From JAVBMC01 sp031552845 (lineage in GTDB: Bacteria; Verrucomicrobiota; Kiritimatiellia; RFP12; DVOR01): 64,000 nt of DNA. The notes under the pieces were generated by a model. The model saw only the letters and a program-made list of their open reading frames with translations. It searched no databases and was not told where the DNA came from. A program made the translations under genes and the position numbers. Positions 42,426 to 51,098 of the stretch are shown one piece after another. Each line of letters starts with the position of its first letter. The stretch's first letter is position 1. The stretch lies in the NCBI GenBank assembly GCA_031552845.1, contig JAVBMC010000027.1, positions 8,232-72,231 on the forward strand, given 5' to 3'.

Positions 42426-44753
42426 CTAGTAGAGGAGCAGCTGGGTGCCGTCTTGGCGAATGGCAAGCACGCGCCAGCTGCCATCGGGATCTTGTATCTT
42501 TTGAATGCGGTAGCCGGCAGTGATCTGGCTGAAGCGGAGATCGAGGCTGCTGACGAGATTGGGCGCCGTCATGATGAGGGCTTGATGGCCTTGGGGGATC
42601 CGCACTTGTTCCTGGAGTTCCAATCGGCTGGTGATGGAGACGGGACCGCGGCAGTCCAGATAGAGCATGTCGTTGGTCTGGGTGTTGGTCTTGAGGCTGA
42701 TGAGGGAGTTGGGAGAGGCCGTGAGGTTGGTGGCGACGATGCGCAACATGCCATAGAGGTTGTTGCCTTCGCCGGGCATCAGGCGGCAGGCGTCGCCGAG
42801 GTGGAGCTGGAGTGCCTGTTTGTTGGAGAAGCTGGTGTCTTGATACACGCGGTCAATGAGGCCGTGGCCGAGAATCGTACGTTCGAGGTTGAAAATACGC
42901 GTGTCGTTGGCCACGCCGTTGAGGATGACGCGGGTATTGTTGCGAAGGATGAGGCGGTTGGTGGGATGGCCCAGCATGCCGTCTTGCGCGAAGGTTTGGT
43001 TTTCGCCGGATGTGTAACGTCCCATGAAAAGCGTGCAGGTTGATTCGCCGATGTTGGCGCGATTGGCACGTTGGAGGGTGATGTCGCCAATGAAGGTATT
43101 GGCAGGGTTGAGGAATTGGATGTGGAAGCTGGAGCCGCTGCCCGCATAATTTGTACAGACGATATGCGAGGGATTCTCAAATGTCCCGCCGGTGATTTGC
43201 GCGGCAATGCCGATGTAGCCTTGATTGCTGTCGGTATGGCGGCTGAGGTTCAGCGGGGAGTTGAGGCGCAAAGTCAGGGCATCGGCGATGTTCGTGCCGA
43301 TGAGGAAGCGTTCCGTGCCGCCCACGATGAGGTTCACGGGGAGGGAGGGGTTGCCGCTGTCGAGCGTCACCGTCTGCGGAGTGTCGCCGCCGTTGACCAA
43401 TACCAGGCGTCCGCCCGTCTGGTAATCAAGGGATCCGCCGCCGCCGTGTCCGACGGTGAGCTGTTTGAGGGTGATGGAGTTGGTCAGGGAGATTTCGATG
43501 TTGTGGAGCTTGTTCGGGGGCGTAATGTGGGCTTCATCGCCGAGGAGTCCGCCGGGAACTGGGCGGTAGAGCTTCAAGAGGTTGATCCATGCGATTTCGT
43601 TCCAGTCATTTGTATAGTATGCGCCGAAGTATTGGAATGGCGCGGGCGTTTCAACAGGACGAGTGACAAAGGATGGGCTGTATTCCGAGAAGGTGGGCAC
43701 GCCATCTACGAATGCCGCAAAACGGCAGTAGTGAGTGGTGTTAACTGCAAGGGGCTGCTGCGTGGTATGGATATAGGTGGAATTGGTGGTGATGCCGGTG
43801 TCGATAACATCGTGATAGAGCCAGCTATCAGGATCGGTGCCGCCATCGGTTGGGCCGTAGTAAAGCCGCAGCTCAGCCTGCTGTCCGGGAGGGATGCTGC
43901 CGATTTCGGCAGCAACGTTGGCAGCGGTATCGCTGATACGGTCAATGGAGAGCAGACGGATGTAGTAACTCGCGGGGTTGACGTAATCGCCCGGGACGCC
44001 ATATTTGGTTTGGAGGTAGTAGCCGACAGATTGGACTTCCCCTGCGGTGAGCGTACGGTTGTAGACTATTAGCTCGGAGATGGTTCCGATGTAATGGTAC
44101 GGGTCGGACGAACTGTCCCGACGGAAGGTGCGGTTGAAGGTATAACTGTTTGTGTACTGCACGTAAAGAATGTAGGGGTTGGGAATGGTGTTGTTGGGCA
44201 TGGAGAACGAGGCTCCGACGTTGGGATAGAGACTTCCATTGAGCGCACAATGGCCGACAGGGGCAGGAGAAGCGGTGCCATCAAGCGAAACCGCATCCGC
44301 ACTGCCGTGACGGACGAAGATATCAATCAAAGACGTGCCCAGCTTGCCGCCGAGGATCATTAGAGGATTCTTGTTGTCTGTCGGAGGCGGCGTACCCACA
44401 AAGAAAACGGTTTGCACCATAATCGGCGTAGGCAAGTCAATGCCCCGTCCGGCAGAACCGCACGAAATATAAGGGCGCCCGCCAATGCCATTCTCCAGAT
44501 AGCGGTAACGCTCATTATCCGTGACATTATTCGTGCGTGTCAGGATGTAGCCGGAGGGCGATTGATCGGCCCATTGGCCAAGATACTGCCCGCTGGTTGT
44601 AGGGATGCCATTCGTCGTGTAGGTGCCGGCATCAGCCTTCAGCCAAAGGGTCAGTCCCGAAAGCTCGCCCGGACTAAAGTCTGCGCGCAGCAGGGGAGCC
44701 ACTAAAAGAGACAGGGTTACAAGCGAAAACACGTGCACTATTTTCATTGTCAT
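42426..44753 (-). CDS. Secreted LamG/fibronectin-like protein (third of three tandem copies)
   Basis: A protein of 775 residues from the ATG at 44753, chosen for GGAG 8 nt upstream and the signal peptide MTMKIVHVFSLVTLSLLVAPLLRA; a longer open frame is spurious. The opening LSGLTLWLKADAGTY and LGQWADQSPSG blocks form a LamG/concanavalin-like domain (about 25-240). A fibronectin-like module follows (VAAEIGSIPPGQQAELRLYYGPTDGG), then a long beta-rich region with LDSGNPSLPVNL, ILRNNTRVILNG and LEEQ-like strands. It ends DGTQLLLY. Homologues are abundant in PVC bacteria and usually secreted; glycan binding by the LamG domain is likely but unproven. It has its own promoter at 44794-44822. Confidence 0.8.
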   Translation of the reverse strand: MTMKIVHVFSLVTLSLLVAPLLRADFSPGELSGLTLWLKADAGTYTTNGIPTTSGQYLGQWADQSPSGYILTRTNNVTDNERYRYLENGIGGRPYISCGSAGRGIDLPTPIMVQTVFFVGTPPPTDNKNPLMILGGKLGTSLIDIFVRHGSADAVSLDGTASPAPVGHCALNGSLYPNVGASFSMPNNTIPNPYILYVQYTNSYTFNRTFRRDSSSDPYHYIGTISELIVYNRTLTAGEVQSVGYYLQTKYGVPGDYVNPASYYIRLLSIDRISDTAANVAAEIGSIPPGQQAELRLYYGPTDGGTDPDSWLYHDVIDTGITTNSTYIHTTQQPLAVNTTHYCRFAAFVDGVPTFSEYSPSFVTRPVETPAPFQYFGAYYTNDWNEIAWINLLKLYRPVPGGLLGDEAHITPPNKLHNIEISLTNSITLKQLTVGHGGGGSLDYQTGGRLVLVNGGDTPQTVTLDSGNPSLPVNLIVGGTERFLIGTNIADALTLRLNSPLNLSRHTDSNQGYIGIAAQITGGTFENPSHIVCTNYAGSGSSFHIQFLNPANTFIGDITLQRANRANIGESTCTLFMGRYTSGENQTFAQDGMLGHPTNRLILRNNTRVILNGVANDTRIFNLERTILGHGLIDRVYQDTSFSNKQALQLHLGDACRLMPGEGNNLYGMLRIVATNLTASPNSLISLKTNTQTNDMLYLDCRGPVSITSRLELQEQVRIPQGHQALIMTAPNLVSSLDLRFSQITAGYRIQKIQDPDGSWRVLAIRQDGTQLLLY

Positions 44754-44793
44754 ATTCATATCTCCGGGGCAGCTAAAAACAAAACCTATTGAC

Positions 44794-44822
44794 AGGATAC
44801 AGATTCCAGCCGCCCGTTGCAA
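44794..44822 (-). promoter_or_regulatory. Promoter of the third LamG-type gene
   Basis: Minus-strand TTGCAA (44822-44817), a 17-bp spacer and TATCCT (44799-44794). It predicts a leader of about 35 nt before the ATG at 44753. Confidence 0.6.
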
Positions 44823-44902
44823 GTGTTTTTTTCTGCGGGAGGGATTTTCTTTGAGGCTGTCCCGGGTGTTTGACAAACACATCAAACATCCATGCTGCCG
44901 GG

Positions 44903-47182
44903 TTATTGAATACTGAGGATGGTCTGCTTGTTGAAATCGTGTCCGGTGTAACGCAGAACGAGTGACTCGCCGACTGTGTTGACCGAGAAATGGGGCGTAA
45001 TCGACGAGGGGTTGAACGTGAATGGCTTGGCGCGTGCATCCCACGTGGCAATCGTCCACGTGGTGCCGTAGGGGATCTTGCCGGACTTGACGACATCCAG
45101 CCGCCCGGTGAAGCTGTGCGCGGTGCGTCCATCAAAATAGATTGTGTCGCTGGCTGTCGGATCGACTTTGACGCGCAGGGTTGAATTACCGCTGCTGGTG
45201 AGCGCGTGGCTGAGAATCGTAAGGTGCCCCATTTGGTCGCCTTCGCCGGGGCTGATGACTGCTTTTTCTCCTAAGTGGAGGCTCAGAGCTTTGCTGTTCG
45301 AGTGGTTGGAATCTTGAGCCACACGGTAGACCCTTCCCGTGCCGCAAATTGTACGTTCGAGGCCGAAGTAGCTGGTGTCGGCTGAAGCACCATGCAGGAC
45401 GAGCAAGGCATTGTTGCGCAGAATGATGCGGTTGGTCGGGTGCCCGAACATGCCATCATGCGCGGAGGTGATGAAGGGCGGGTTGACGCAGCGTCCGGCG
45501 TAAAGATTGGCTACAGTCGAGGGTAGCGTGCCGGCGTCCACGGTGATATCACCGATGAAGGTGTTGTTGGTGCTCTCAAAGTAGAGGTGGATTTCGGCAC
45601 TCATGACGGTTGGGGTACAGTGAATCGGTACAGGATTTTCAAATGTCCCGCCGCTGATCGGCGTGCAGAAGTGGTAAAGCACGCGGTTGGCCGTTGTTTT
45701 AGTCAAACTCAGCGGGGAGTTTAACCGGATGGCAAGGGCTTGGGTTGTATTGGTTTGCCCGAAGATCATTGCGGTGCCATAGTAATTGGAGATGCTGACG
45801 GGGAGGCCGGGAAGGCCGCTGTCCAGAGTCAACGTGCAGGGCGTCTCGTTCGTATTGTAAATCCGATAATATCCGCCGAGATCGGCGGTATTGAATCCAT
45901 AGAGGATATTGCCCAAAGTCACATCCTGTTCAATGAGCTGAGTGATGTCATGGTTTTTGCTGGCGGGCAGAACCTCAACTTGATCGCCGGGGCAGTCGGG
46001 GAACGTGCGGTGATACGCACTGAGATTCACCCACTGCGTTTCATTCGTCCACGAATTCGTTGCGTAAGGTTCGCCGACATAGCGGAACACGACCGGAGTA
46101 TTCAATGGGCGCGTCGTAAAAGATGAGGGTGATGAGAAGGTTTCTTTTTCACCATCGGTTATCGAGAACCGGCAGAAGTAAGATTGATTGACCGTCAGAG
46201 GCTGCTGCGTGAAATGGGTGTAAACTCCGGCGGCTGTCGGCACGGGAAGCTCGTCGCAGAACTCCCACGCATCCGGGTCGGACTCTGCGTCAGTTGTGCC
46301 GTAATAGGCGCGGATCTGAACCGAAGCCGTAGCAGCAGGCCCGGCAAGGGTGTAGTGCAGGCGCGCAGACGTATCGCCAATACGGTCAACCACGCCATTG
46401 ACCAGCGTGACCTCTTCTGCATCCGGGTAGGCACAGTCAATCGTATATTTGGTTTTCAGGTAGGCGCCGATTTGGTTGGCCTCCACCTCGGTCAGGTCAC
46501 GGTCATAGATGATGACTTCAGAGATCGTGCCTTTGTAATAGATGCTGGTGCTGCGGCGCATGAACTGGGTGAAGAGCTGATTGTTGGCATAGGTGACGTG
46601 AAGGATAAACGGGCTTGGAAATGCGTTGGTCGGCAAATTAAATTGATAGCCTGTTAAATTGTTGGAGGGATCCCTCATCGGCAGGCCGTTGAGCGTGACA
46701 GTACCGACGGATTTTGTTCCGGTGTAAGTGCCATCCAAAGATATTGCATCACTGACACTATTGCGCAGGAATATGTCCGTAGACCCTCCGCCATGTACTC
46801 GTGTCAGGACAGCGTTAGCATTGACGTCGGGCAAGGGCGCAAGGGCACCTACCATAAAAACAGCCTTGCCATCGACACCTTCCGCAGGCGGGTCGAGCCA
46901 GAATCCGCCAGTGCTGCTGACCGCGGGAAAGCCGCCTGTGGCGACTCTTTTGAATGTCGGTGCTTTACTTACCCAACTATTGGTGACGTGGTTGCCTTGT
47001 CCGGATTGATCTTGCCATAACGTGACGCGCTGGTCGGTATCGGCCAGCGTCCCTTGCTCATTCAAAGCACCGGCATCTGCTTTGAGCCAGAGTTTAAGTC
47101 CGGAGATGTCCGTTGGGGCAAATGCCGCCTGCAATGCACTTGCAGCGATGACGGCAAGAAGAGTAACGAATGCTTGCTTCAT
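44903..47182 (-). CDS. Secreted LamG/fibronectin-like protein (second tandem copy)
   Basis: A protein of 759 residues with AAGGAG 7 nt before the ATG. The signal peptide MKQAFVTLLAVIAASALQAA is followed by ISGLKLWLKADAGALN and VTLWQDQSGQGNHVTN, the LamG-type start shared with its two neighbours. The fibronectin-like module (ARLHYTLAGPAATASVQIRAYYG, ending VNQSYFCRFSI) is about 240-350. The C-terminal half is a beta-rich region with LDSGLPGLPVSI, INSP-like and FGHPTNRIILRNNALLVLHG blocks also found in the paralogues. It ends QTILSIQ. Probably secreted or at the surface; the ligand is unknown. Confidence 0.8.
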   Translation of the reverse strand: MKQAFVTLLAVIAASALQAAFAPTDISGLKLWLKADAGALNEQGTLADTDQRVTLWQDQSGQGNHVTNSWVSKAPTFKRVATGGFPAVSSTGGFWLDPPAEGVDGKAVFMVGALAPLPDVNANAVLTRVHGGGSTDIFLRNSVSDAISLDGTYTGTKSVGTVTLNGLPMRDPSNNLTGYQFNLPTNAFPSPFILHVTYANNQLFTQFMRRSTSIYYKGTISEVIIYDRDLTEVEANQIGAYLKTKYTIDCAYPDAEEVTLVNGVVDRIGDTSARLHYTLAGPAATASVQIRAYYGTTDAESDPDAWEFCDELPVPTAAGVYTHFTQQPLTVNQSYFCRFSITDGEKETFSSPSSFTTRPLNTPVVFRYVGEPYATNSWTNETQWVNLSAYHRTFPDCPGDQVEVLPASKNHDITQLIEQDVTLGNILYGFNTADLGGYYRIYNTNETPCTLTLDSGLPGLPVSISNYYGTAMIFGQTNTTQALAIRLNSPLSLTKTTANRVLYHFCTPISGGTFENPVPIHCTPTVMSAEIHLYFESTNNTFIGDITVDAGTLPSTVANLYAGRCVNPPFITSAHDGMFGHPTNRIILRNNALLVLHGASADTSYFGLERTICGTGRVYRVAQDSNHSNSKALSLHLGEKAVISPGEGDQMGHLTILSHALTSSGNSTLRVKVDPTASDTIYFDGRTAHSFTGRLDVVKSGKIPYGTTWTIATWDARAKPFTFNPSSITPHFSVNTVGESLVLRYTGHDFNKQTILSIQ

Positions 47183-47214
47183 CTAAACTCCTTATTTCAT
47201 TGAGCCAAACATCC

Positions 47215-47240
47215 CTCTGCCGAGAGCGTTCGGCAGAGGA
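47215..47240 (-). terminator. Perfect hairpin between LamG-type genes
   Basis: CCTCTGCCGA and TCGGCAGAGG form a 10-bp stem around a 6-base loop. It lies 37 bp past the stop at 47278 and 33 bp before the next ATG. There is no T-run, so it may end transcription poorly or stabilise an mRNA end. Confidence 0.5.
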
Positions 47241-47277
47241 TCGGCAAACCAACTGAGCAACCAATTTTTGAAACGAC

Positions 47278-49956
47278 CTATTGCAAGAAAATGGTGAGTG
47301 GTGCTCGAAGGGCCTCAAGCAACCAATTTCCATTAGCGTCCTGTGTTCTGATGATGGAATAGCCAGGCGTTTTGGACGCGAAGTTCACGTTTAGGGACGT
47401 CACGAGATTGGTTGCACTCAGAATGGGCCAGCGGTCGCCTGCTTGGGACTTGGCTTGCGGCACCAGCTCAAGCTTGCCGTTCAGCGTGACCGATCCACGG
47501 GCGTTTAAAAACACTTTGTCGCAAATGCTGTTGGTGTTGAGCTTGAAACGCAGGGTCGATGCAGGGTCGCTGGTGATCGTATTGGCCAGTACGTTGAGTG
47601 TTGCATTCGTATTGCCTTCACCGGGAGCGAGAACGCTGTTGGCGCCTAAATCAAGGTCCAGATGCTTGTTGACGGTATAGGATGTCCCCAAGGCGCTTAC
47701 CGTACGGTCGATACTCCCTTGTCCTCTGACTGTCCGTTCGAAAGTGAACGCCCCGTCGTTGGCGCTTCCGTAGAGCAGCAAACGTGTATTGGTACGCAGG
47801 ATGATTTGATTGCTGGGATGTCCGAATACTGCATTGTTCGCAGTATTGGTGTGGGCACCCTCGCTTCGTCCGGCAGACAAAACGCCGACGGCATTGCCTG
47901 TGTTGGCACGATTGCAATAAATATCACCGATGAAATCATTCTCCGGATTCAACAGATAAACGTAGTGAGACGTCCAATCGGTGGCGAACGTTGCCAATAT
48001 CCGGGAGGGCTGTCCAAGCGTGCCACCGGTAATTTTCGCGTTCAAGCGGATGTGACAGGTGTAGGATGATCCGCGGGTGATGTCCAACGGCGAGTTCAGC
48101 CTGAGGGTGATGTTGTCATTCGTGCTCTGCCCCCACGTGATGCTTTGCGTGCCGCGGGATGTCAATACGGCACTTTTTCCGGCCTGCGTGCTGTCTAGGA
48201 CTATTTCAACCGGATCTGTGCCGCCGTTGATGAAGCTGAATTCGCCGCCCGAATACCAAGGGTCGCCGTTGCCGGGACTCAAATGTCCCGTGGTTAGCGC
48301 TTTGAGATGAATCAAGCTGTTGGTCAGTTGAATCTGGATATTGTGGAATCTGTTGCTGGGAACCGCCGTAAAGGCCGCCTCATCTCCGAGAATTGACGGA
48401 TATGCACGTATGCCCGTGCTGAGGTTGATCCAGATCGGCTCAGCCCAGTTATTGGTTCCATAGGAATCGCCATTCCAGATGAAACTTGCCGGTGTATCGT
48501 AGGGGATTGTCGTGAAAGTGCCCCCTGCGTTGGCAAAGGTCTCAACGCCGCCGTCGACTTGCAGGGAGAAACGGTAGTAATAGGTCTGTCCGAGCGTCAA
48601 AGCCTGTGCCGTATCGTAGTAATAGGTGCCATTTGCAGCGATAGCTGTGGAAACAGTATCATTCGCATTCCAAGCACCGGGCGAAGTGCCGCCATCGGTT
48701 AAACCATAATAAACACGCAAGGTCGCTTGGTCGCCTTCCAGCATTTGGATCACTTCTGCCGCCAGCCGCGCTGCTGTTTCGGTGACGCGGTCAACCCCGC
48801 GGGTGATAATGCGCGGATGCGTGGTGAAGGTCATAACATCGGAGAATGCGGCAGCACCCGGCGCCGTCTCTAATGCGAAGCGGTAATAATAGGTGGTATT
48901 AGCCGCAAGGCCTGTATTGAGCATCACGGAGTAAATGCCAAGCTCCGTCACGCTGTCATTCACGAGCATGGAGGACTGCCAGCCCGTCTCCGTCTTGCCG
49001 CAGTCGGCCGGGCCGTAGTAAACCTTTAACACGGCCGAGCCGGATGTTAAGCCTTTGACCTCTCCACTGACCTGCGCATAAGTATCGGCAACCTCGGTAG
49101 CCGCCAGAACTTCGACATAAGCTTCGCCGGGGGCGACATAACTTCCGTTAATCTGATACTTCGTCTGGAGGTAATAGCCAACTTGCTGCTGCTCCTCCTC
49201 GGTCAAGGGATGGCTGTAGACAAGAATTTCCGAGAACTCTCCGCGGTAGCTGAACTTGTTGCCTGTCGTATCACGGCGCAGGAAAAGCGTGCACGCCTGC
49301 GCGACGTCATATTCAAAGTAACCCAGAAAAGGACTTGGGATGATGTATCCCGGGGGATTGAAGGAGTATCCGGATGCGGAAAGCGTTCCTCCGTTCAATG
49401 CGTAACGTCCCGTCGGCCTGCTAGACGTGATGGTGCCGTCAAAAGAAATGCAGTCATTATTCGCATCGCCATTCCGCACAAACAATTCGACATTGCCCGC
49501 TGTTCCGCCTTGATACCGGCCGATGATGACGTTTGGGTTCTTGTTCGCGGCCGATGCCGGGGGCTTGCCGACCACGAAAATGCTCCGCGTCTGCACCGGG
49601 TTTGCCGTGTCCTCAAATTCCATATAGCGCAGACCTTGGCCGCTGTAGTTATTGCCTGCTCCTACCGCTGTTGAGGGGTTATAAATTGCCGCGATTCCAT
49701 TCTGCCCGTTGCCGGTGTAAAGCGGACGGATTGCATCATTCACTTGAACCACGTGGTGCCCTTGGCCGGACTGATCCTCCCAACGGGCGACTGTGCCGCC
49801 TTCGGTCGGTGGTTGTCCCTCTGCGTTAAAAATCGCCGTATCGGCCTTCAGCCAAAGAACCAAGTTGGTAATCGATGTTGGACTGAACGTTTGCGCTGAG
49901 GCGCAGAGACTGAACAAGATAACTCCGGCGGATAAAACAATCAACTTCCTTTTCAT
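47278..49956 (-). CDS. Secreted LamG/fibronectin-like protein (first tandem copy, two fibronectin modules)
   Basis: A protein of 892 residues with AAGGAG before the ATG and the signal peptide MKRKLIVLSAGVILFSLCASAQ. The LamG-type domain begins ITNLVLWLKADTAIF and VARWEDQSGQGHHVV. Two fibronectin-like modules follow, one more than in the paralogues: one ends NTTYYYRFALET, the next LGQTYYYRFSLQVDGG, which explains the extra length. The C-terminal beta-rich half repeats the family blocks (FGHPSNQIILRTNTRLLLYG, LELVPQ) and ends APLTIFLQ. It is the promoter-proximal gene of the three, with a strong promoter at 50076-50104 and a leader hairpin. Confidence 0.8.
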   Translation of the reverse strand: MKRKLIVLSAGVILFSLCASAQTFSPTSITNLVLWLKADTAIFNAEGQPPTEGGTVARWEDQSGQGHHVVQVNDAIRPLYTGNGQNGIAAIYNPSTAVGAGNNYSGQGLRYMEFEDTANPVQTRSIFVVGKPPASAANKNPNVIIGRYQGGTAGNVELFVRNGDANNDCISFDGTITSSRPTGRYALNGGTLSASGYSFNPPGYIIPSPFLGYFEYDVAQACTLFLRRDTTGNKFSYRGEFSEILVYSHPLTEEEQQQVGYYLQTKYQINGSYVAPGEAYVEVLAATEVADTYAQVSGEVKGLTSGSAVLKVYYGPADCGKTETGWQSSMLVNDSVTELGIYSVMLNTGLAANTTYYYRFALETAPGAAAFSDVMTFTTHPRIITRGVDRVTETAARLAAEVIQMLEGDQATLRVYYGLTDGGTSPGAWNANDTVSTAIAANGTYYYDTAQALTLGQTYYYRFSLQVDGGVETFANAGGTFTTIPYDTPASFIWNGDSYGTNNWAEPIWINLSTGIRAYPSILGDEAAFTAVPSNRFHNIQIQLTNSLIHLKALTTGHLSPGNGDPWYSGGEFSFINGGTDPVEIVLDSTQAGKSAVLTSRGTQSITWGQSTNDNITLRLNSPLDITRGSSYTCHIRLNAKITGGTLGQPSRILATFATDWTSHYVYLLNPENDFIGDIYCNRANTGNAVGVLSAGRSEGAHTNTANNAVFGHPSNQIILRTNTRLLLYGSANDGAFTFERTVRGQGSIDRTVSALGTSYTVNKHLDLDLGANSVLAPGEGNTNATLNVLANTITSDPASTLRFKLNTNSICDKVFLNARGSVTLNGKLELVPQAKSQAGDRWPILSATNLVTSLNVNFASKTPGYSIIRTQDANGNWLLEALRAPLTIFLQ

Positions 49957-50011
49957 ACTACTCCTTCTTGAGGCCGCTCTGCCCCTTTAACACCCGCGCT
50001 ACCGCCACACC

Positions 50012-50035
50012 CACCCCCCGGGATACCGGGGGGTG
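50012..50035 (-). other. Strong hairpin in the leader of the first LamG-type gene
   Basis: CACCCCCCGG and CCGGGGGGTG pair around GATA. It lies between the promoter at 50076 and the ATG at 49956, with no T-run, so it may stabilise the mRNA or affect translation. Confidence 0.55.
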
Positions 50036-50075
50036 CGGGTTTGCAGCCGCAACATGCACACTGCCACACCGAGAA

Positions 50076-50104
50076 AGGATACTACGTTTTGTTGGATGAG
50101 TCAA
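50076..50104 (-). promoter_or_regulatory. Promoter of the first LamG-type gene
   Basis: Minus-strand TTGACT (50104-50099), a 17-bp spacer and TATCCT (50081-50076). The -10 box is the same as that of the third LamG-type gene. Confidence 0.7.
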
Positions 50105-50260
50105 GGCTTTTGTGCGGGTTACCTGACTGTGCATGATTCATGTAAAGGGAAAAGGCACTTCTAATAATTGCTGTTTACTAAAGGTAGGGCAGGTCTCGCC
50201 GAGGTGCCACAGGCACCCTCTCAGCCGCACCGCGTCAGCCTCTCCTTCTCCCCTCTACCC

Positions 50261-50287
50261 CCTGGGAACGCCGACGTCTCCGCCGAC
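50261..50287. repeat. REP-like element, copy 1
   Basis: CCTGGGAA followed by CGCCGAC-GTCTC-CGCCGAC, a direct repeat of 7 bp around 5 bp. A related copy lies at 50781-50807. GGTGCC-ACA-GGCACC just upstream forms a small hairpin. Confidence 0.5.
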
Positions 50288-50319
50288 AGGGTATGCAGCC
50301 CGCGCGTCAACCTCTCCCC

Positions 50320-50391
50320 CTCTCACCTCTCCGCGTCTCCGCGTGAACTTTATCCTACCTTGTCACCGAAAGTGAATTATTAAAGGGACCC
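50320..50391. repeat. Dispersed intergenic repeat, copy B
   Basis: This matches 42129-42191 through CTTTATCCTACCTTGTCACC and GAAAGTGAATTATTAAAGG, with one extra CTCCGCGT unit in the leading part. Both copies lie in intergenic DNA beside the LamG-type gene cluster, one at each end. Confidence 0.75.
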
Positions 50392-50423
50392 TTACCTATT
50401 ATTGGTCACTTATTACTTGCCGC

Positions 50424-50451
50424 TTGACTTTTCCCGCCAAACTGCTAAACT
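50424..50451 (+). promoter_or_regulatory. Promoter-like element, sister of that at 17145
   Basis: TTGACT (50424-50429), 16 bp, TAAACT (50446-50451), with a spacer nearly identical to the 17145 copy. A T-run terminator follows at 50891-50926, so a plus-strand transcript of about 470 nt is predicted. Confidence 0.55.
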
Positions 50452-50589
50452 ATCCCCGTCGACACCATCGAGTGACCCGTCACTGACGCTTTGCGCATAC
50501 GGGAGCTTGAGCTCCAAGGAGCCATCGATTTACAGACTGTCCGCTTGGTTGACGCACAGCACAGCCGAAACACTTTGGACTTATTCATC

Positions 50590-50868
50590 ATGTTACTCGC
50601 TTTCATCATTGCCATTGCTTTATTTGCTTACGTTGCCGTCACGCTCATGCTGCCTTATGGGACTGCCCGCACAACATTGTTACCCCGCAACCGCACGCTC
50701 GGCGAGCCCGCTCTACCTGATAATCGCGCCAGCCGTACTCTCAATAGCAGGGCGGTTTCGGCGAAACCGCCGCAGTGCCTCCTGGAAGCGCCGGCGTCCT
50801 CGCCGGCATTTTGCAATCAGCCAGATCTGTCTGATCTGACAGATCAACTCTACTTCCCGGCTGCCTAG
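50590..50868 (+). CDS. Possible small membrane protein
   Basis: A 92-codon frame beginning MLLAFIIAIALFAYVAVTLM, one good membrane helix, inside the predicted transcript from 50424 to 50926. The ribosome binding site is weak (TTTGGA). The second half of the frame runs through two hairpin-forming repeats and looks random, so either the protein is short and extended over repeats by mutation, or the transcript is non-coding. Confidence 0.3.
   Translation: MLLAFIIAIALFAYVAVTLMLPYGTARTTLLPRNRTLGEPALPDNRASRTLNSRAVSAKPPQCLLEAPASSPAFCNQPDLSDLTDQLYFPAA
50751..50771. repeat. Hairpin-forming palindrome
   Basis: GGCGGTTTC and GAAACCGCC pair around GGC. It lies just before the second REP-like element. 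Confidence 0.6.
50781..50807. repeat. REP-like element, copy 2
   Basis: CCTGGAAG followed by CGCCGGC-GTCCT-CGCCGGC, like the element at 50261-50287. Confidence 0.5.
50824..50845. repeat. Hairpin-forming palindrome
   Basis: GATCTGTC and GACAGATC pair around TGATCT. It is the second of three stems in a row on the predicted plus-strand transcript. Confidence 0.55.
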
Positions 50869-50890
50869 CATAACCCTCAACTTCACCCTC

Positions 50891-50926
50891 GACGGCGCGG
50901 TTCGCAAGAACTTCGCCGTCTTTTTT
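50891..50926 (+). terminator. Rho-independent terminator
   Basis: GACGGCG and CGCCGTC pair with an inner GGTTC-GCAA-GAAC stem, followed by six T. No confident gene ends just before it, so it marks an otherwise hidden plus-strand transcript. Confidence 0.75.
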
Positions 50927-51050
50927 GCACCTCATGCAAAACAAAACACACCCGTGTACGAAACCTGTACCAACCCATCTCCAGCCGCCGCGCCACCTCT
51001 GTCGAGTTGGTGGTACACAGTGCGTAGACTTTCCGCGAGCCGTGTGTTTA

Positions 51051-51098
51051 CTTGCTGACATGCTAACCTCAGTCAGCTGAGATTAACATGTCAGCGAG
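51051..51098. repeat. Long imperfect inverted repeat (22-bp arms, 4-base loop)
   Basis: The arms 51051-51072 and 51077-51098 pair almost fully around TCAG. Two mismatches, both C opposite A on the plus strand, become G-U pairs on the minus strand, and one T-G pair is present. Part of the right arm (CATGTCAGC) recurs 23 bp later at 51110. It lies about 190 bp upstream of the lipoprotein promoter. Confidence 0.65.

Noticed and set aside
44867..44888. TGTTTGA/TCAAACA hairpin as a terminator after the second LamG-type gene
   Set aside because: A 7-bp AT-rich stem with an 8-base loop and no T-run after it; too weak to call.
50402..50839. A 145-codon plus-strand frame
   Set aside because: Ser/Leu/Pro-rich, it starts upstream of the predicted promoter and runs through palindromic repeats; the membrane helix at 50590 is in another frame.
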